From a bacterium (GTDB lineage Bacteria > Bacillota > Bacilli > Lactobacillales > Streptococcaceae): a DNA stretch of 9,180 nucleotides. Positions 6,962-9,180 of this stretch are shown piece after piece. Below the pieces are notes generated by a model that was not told the DNA's origin, did no database searches, and was given only the letters and a program-made list of their open reading frames with translations. Numbering within the stretch: position 1 is the first letter of the stretch; the number at the start of each line of letters is the position of its first letter. The position numbers and the translations under genes are program-made. Location: positions 1 to 9,180 of the forward strand of contig CAJNDO010000020.1 in assembly GCA_905221545.1 (NCBI GenBank), in the 5' to 3' direction.

Positions 6962-8386
6962 ATGACAAAAGCTAACTTTGGTGTCGTTGGTATGGCCGTA
7001 ATGGGCCGTAACCTTGCCCTTAATATTGAATCTCGTGGTTACACAGTTGCTATCTACAATCGTAGTAAAGAAAAAACTGAAGATGTAATTGCTTGCCATC
7101 CTGAAAAGAACTTTGTGCCAAGCTATGACGTTGAAAGTTTTGTAAACTCAATCGAAAAACCTCGTCGCATCATGCTCATGGTTCAAGCTGGACCTGGTAC
7201 AGATGCTACTATCCAAGCCCTTCTTCCACACCTTGACAAAGGTGATATCTTGATTGACGGAGGAAACACTTTCTACAAAGATACCATCCGTCGTAATGAA
7301 GAATTGGCAAACTCAGGTATCAACTTTATCGGTACTGGGGTTTCTGGTGGTGAAAAAGGTGCCCTTGAAGGTCCTTCTATCATGCCTGGTGGACAAAAAG
7401 AAGCCTACGAATTGGTTGCTGATGTTCTTGAAGAAATCTCAGCTAAAGCACCAGAAGATGGCAAACCATGTGTGACTTACATCGGTCCTGATGGAGCTGG
7501 TCACTATGTGAAAATGGTTCACAACGGTATCGAGTATGGTGATATGCAATTAATCGCAGAAAGCTATGACTTGATGCAACACTTGCTAGGCCTTTCTGCA
7601 GAAGATATGGCTGAAATCTTTACTGAATGGAACAAGGGTGAATTGGACAGCTACTTGATCGAAATCACAGCTGACATCTTGAGCCGTAAAGACGATGAAG
7701 GTCAAGATGGACCAATCGTAGACTACATCCTTGATGCTGCAGGTAACAAGGGAACTGGTAAATGGACTAGCCAATCATCACTTGACCTTGGTGTCCCATT
7801 GTCACTCATCACTGAGTCAGTATTTGCACGATACATTTCAACTTACAAAGAAGAACGTGTGCATGCTAGCAAGGTTCTTCCAAAACCAGCTGCCTTCAAA
7901 TTTGAAGGAGACAAGGCTGAGTTGATTGAAAAGATCCGTCAAGCTCTTTACTTCTCAAAAATCATTTCATACGCACAAGGTTTTGCTCAATTGCGTGTAG
8001 CTTCTAAAGAAAACAACTGGAACTTGCCATTTGCGGACATCGCATCTATCTGGCGTGATGGCTGTATCATCCGTTCTCGTTTCTTGCAAAAGATTACAGA
8101 TGCTTACAACCGTGATACAGACCTTGCTAACCTTCTTTTGGATGAGTACTTCTTGGATGTTACTGCTAAGTACCAACAAGCAGTGCGTGACATCGTAGCT
8201 CTTGCTGTTCAAGCTGGTGTACCAGTGCCAACTTTCTCAGCAGCTATTACTTACTTTGATAGCTACCGTTCAGCTGACCTTCCAGCTAACTTGATCCAAG
8301 CGCAACGTGACTACTTTGGTGCCCACACTTACCAACGTAAAGACAAAGAAGGAACATTCCACTACTCTTGGTATGACGAAAAATAA
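6962..8386 (+). CDS. gnd: 6-phosphogluconate dehydrogenase, decarboxylating (NADP+)
   Basis: This cytosolic enzyme of the oxidative pentose phosphate pathway converts 6-phosphogluconate to ribulose 5-phosphate and CO2, making NADPH. At 474 residues it is full length. The Rossmann domain starts [14 protein letters not shown] (7-20), with N33-R34-S35 placed to hold the NADP 2'-phosphate. [14 protein letters not shown] lies at 126-139. Catalytic K184 and E191 sit in [11 protein letters not shown], and the family signature IxDxxGNKGTGxW is at 256-268. R449 and H455 near the C-terminus match the substrate-binding pair contributed across the dimer. AAGAGGAG (6947-6954) gives a strong ribosome site before the ATG at 6962. 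Codons favour AAC, TTC, GAC and CGT much more than in neighbouring genes, as expected for a highly expressed housekeeping enzyme. ritR follows after 11 nt. Confidence 0.98.
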   Translation: MTKANFGVVGMAVMGRNLALNIESRGYTVAIYNRSKEKTEDVIACHPEKNFVPSYDVESFVNSIEKPRRIMLMVQAGPGTDATIQALLPHLDKGDILIDGGNTFYKDTIRRNEELANSGINFIGTGVSGGEKGALEGPSIMPGGQKEAYELVADVLEEISAKAPEDGKPCVTYIGPDGAGHYVKMVHNGIEYGDMQLIAESYDLMQHLLGLSAEDMAEIFTEWNKGELDSYLIEITADILSRKDDEGQDGPIVDYILDAAGNKGTGKWTSQSSLDLGVPLSLITESVFARYISTYKEERVHASKVLPKPAAFKFEGDKAELIEKIRQALYFSKIISYAQGFAQLRVASKENNWNLPFADIASIWRDGCIIRSRFLQKITDAYNRDTDLANLLLDEYFLDVTAKYQQAVRDIVALAVQAGVPVPTFSAAITYFDSYRSADLPANLIQAQRDYFGAHTYQRKDKEGTFHYSWYDEK

Positions 8387-8397
8387 GTAGGTCTGCC

Positions 8398-9087
8398 ATG
8401 GGGAAACGGATTTTATTACTTGAGAAAGAACGAAATCTAGCTCATTTTTTAAGTTTGGAACTCCAAAAAGAGCAATACCGAGTTGATCAGGTTGAGGAGG
8501 GGCAAAAAGCCCTCTCCATGGCTCTTCAGACAGACTATGACTTGATTTTATTGAATGCTCGTCTGGGGGATATGACAGCCCAGGATTTTGCAGATAGGCT
8601 GAGTCGGACTAAGCCAGCTTCAATCATCATGGTCTTGGACCATCGTGAAGAATTGCAAGACCAGCTTGAGGCAATCCAACGCTTTGCCGTTTCTTACATC
8701 TATAAGCCAGTTATTATTGATAATTTGGTAGCTCGTATTTCAGCGATTTTCCGAGGTCGGGACTTCATCGACCAACACTGTAGCCAGATGAAGGTTCCAA
8801 CATCTTACCGCAATTTGCGTATGGATGTAGAACATCATACCGTTTATCGTGGCGAGGAGATGATTGCTCTGACTCGCCGTGAGTATGATCTTTTGGCTAC
8901 TCTTATGGGAAGCAAGAAAGTGTTAACTCGTGAGCAGTTGTTGGAAAGTGTTTGGAAGTATGAAAGTGCGACCGAAACCAATATCGTGGATGTCTATATC
9001 CGTTATCTACGTAGCAAGCTGGATGTAAAAGGTCAGAAAAGCTACATTAAAACCGTGCGTGGTGTCGGTTACACTATGCAAGAATAG
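8398..9087 (+). CDS. ritR: Orphan redox response regulator RitR (OmpR/PhoB family)
   Basis: RitR controls iron uptake (it represses the Piu transporter in pneumococcus) and oxidative-stress genes. The protein has 229 residues: a receiver domain (1-118), a linker (119-135) and a winged-helix DNA-binding domain (about 136-229) with the TRREYDLLATL and VDVYIRYLRSKL helices and the C-terminal wing TVRGVGYTM. The phosphoacceptor aspartate is replaced by N53 (LLNARLG), though K103 remains, and C128 lies in the linker (DQHCSQ). Both are hallmarks of RitR, which is activated by cysteine oxidation and dimerisation rather than by a partner histidine kinase; none is encoded beside it. StkP/PhpP also influence it. 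It starts 11 nt after gnd with a weak site (GTAGG, 8387-8391), so it is probably translated from the gnd transcript. Pairing an NADPH-generating gene with a redox regulator is sensible physiologically. Confidence 0.96.
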   Translation: MGKRILLLEKERNLAHFLSLELQKEQYRVDQVEEGQKALSMALQTDYDLILLNARLGDMTAQDFADRLSRTKPASIIMVLDHREELQDQLEAIQRFAVSYIYKPVIIDNLVARISAIFRGRDFIDQHCSQMKVPTSYRNLRMDVEHHTVYRGEEMIALTRREYDLLATLMGSKKVLTREQLLESVWKYESATETNIVDVYIRYLRSKLDVKGQKSYIKTVRGVGYTMQE

Positions 9088-9112
9088 AAAAGCAGTTGCA
9101 GTTTGAACTGCA
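9088..9112 (+). terminator. Apparent ritR terminator, truncated by an insertion sequence
   Basis: Directly after the ritR stop comes AAAAGCAGTTGCAGTT (9088-9103), TG, then AACTGCA (9106-9112). The inner 7 bp can pair, but the outer left arm (AAAAGCAGT) lacks its partner because the sequence switches to the IS end. An intact right arm would read AACTGCAACTGCTTTT, giving a typical hairpin with A and T tracts. That the missing half lies beyond the IS is inference. Confidence 0.5.
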
Positions 9113-9156
9113 CCCCAAAAGTTAGACAGAAAAAATCTAACTTTTGGGGTGCTTTT
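9110..9156 (+). terminator. 17-bp perfect hairpin and T-run at the IS left end
   Basis: GCACCCCAAAAGTTAGA (9110-9126) is repeated exactly inverted at 9136-9152, with a 9-base loop and TTTT at 9153-9156. It would be a strong intrinsic terminator for transcription coming from ritR. In the IS it probably shields the transposase ORF from outside transcription, and the left arm doubles as the terminal repeat bound by transposase. Confidence 0.75.
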
Positions 9157-9159
9157 ATT

Positions 9160-9180
9160 ATGAAATTAACTTATGATGAT
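9160..9180 (+). CDS. Start of IS3-family transposase first ORF (partial)
   Basis: Only seven codons (MKLTYDD) lie in the window. These residues, eight bases after the IS hairpin, match the usual beginning of the helix-turn-helix first ORF (OrfA) in IS861/IS150-like streptococcal elements, where OrfA is joined to the DDE integrase OrfB by a programmed frameshift. The ATG has no clear Shine-Dalgarno site, since the upstream sequence is the T-rich base of the hairpin; weak translation is common in such elements. The call rests on context as much as on the few residues. Confidence 0.55.

Larger units (their letters stand above)
9109..9180 (+). mobile_element. Left end of an IS3-family insertion sequence (IS150/IS861-like)
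   Basis: TGCACCCCAAAAGTTAGAC (9109-9127) has the TG start and CCCCAAAAGTTAGAC core that I recall for terminal repeats of streptococcal IS3-family elements of the IS150 group. It is followed by an inverted copy and, at 9160, by an ORF starting MKLTYDD, typical of the first transposase ORF of these elements. The element runs off the window, so its size, intactness and exact name cannot be given. The first base is uncertain by a few nucleotides because the flank also ends in ACTGCA. Confidence 0.75.

Noticed and set aside
6713..7099. 128-codon minus-strand frame across the mapZ/gnd junction
   Set aside because: It spans two well-supported genes and the gnd promoter; the hydrophobic look comes from antisense reading of A-rich sequence.

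Overview
The window reads as a chromosomal segment of a Mitis-group streptococcus. It could be Streptococcus pneumoniae or a close relative such as S. mitis or S. pseudopneumoniae. The case rests on moderate A+T content, Shine-Dalgarno sites of the AAGGAG type, a type B RNase P RNA, and proteins that match remembered pneumococcal ones down to individual numbered residues: PBP1a S370/S428/K557, MapZ T67/T78, RitR N53/C128 and a 109-residue GpsB. The PBP1a sequence and its glutamine/proline-rich tail differ noticeably from the pneumococcal laboratory-strain protein as I remember it, which favours a non-pneumococcal or mosaic strain. That species point is inference.

Layout. Positions 1-82 hold the terminator of a leftward operon. 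On the minus strand, recU (Holliday junction resolvase) runs into pbp1A (bifunctional penicillin-binding protein 1a) with an ATGA overlap, and both are read from an extended -10 promoter near 2870. Divergently, on the plus strand, lie ypsA (SLOG-fold DUF1273 protein), gpsB (division/elongation adaptor), rnpB (RNase P RNA with its own terminator), an rlmL/ypsC-like THUMP methyltransferase, mapZ (mid-cell anchor for FtsZ), gnd (6-phosphogluconate dehydrogenase) and ritR (orphan redox response regulator). At the right edge an IS3-family insertion sequence begins. Only its terminal repeat, a 17-bp perfect hairpin and the first seven codons of its first ORF are visible.

How it fits together. The arrangement recU-ponA / ypsA-gpsB-rnpB-ypsC is the one known from Bacillus, so this is an old Firmicute synteny block joining peptidoglycan synthesis, division control and RNA processing. 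In streptococci mapZ, gnd and ritR follow it. PBP1a, GpsB, MapZ and RitR belong to the network around the Ser/Thr kinase StkP and mid-cell growth; MapZ and RitR are known to be linked to StkP. gnd (NADPH supply) and the redox/iron regulator RitR are 11 nt apart and probably co-transcribed.

Almost everything here is known core genome. The least ordinary spot is the right edge, where the IS end appears to have split the ritR terminator and supplies a stronger hairpin of its own. No new defence system, CRISPR array, tRNA or prophage is visible.
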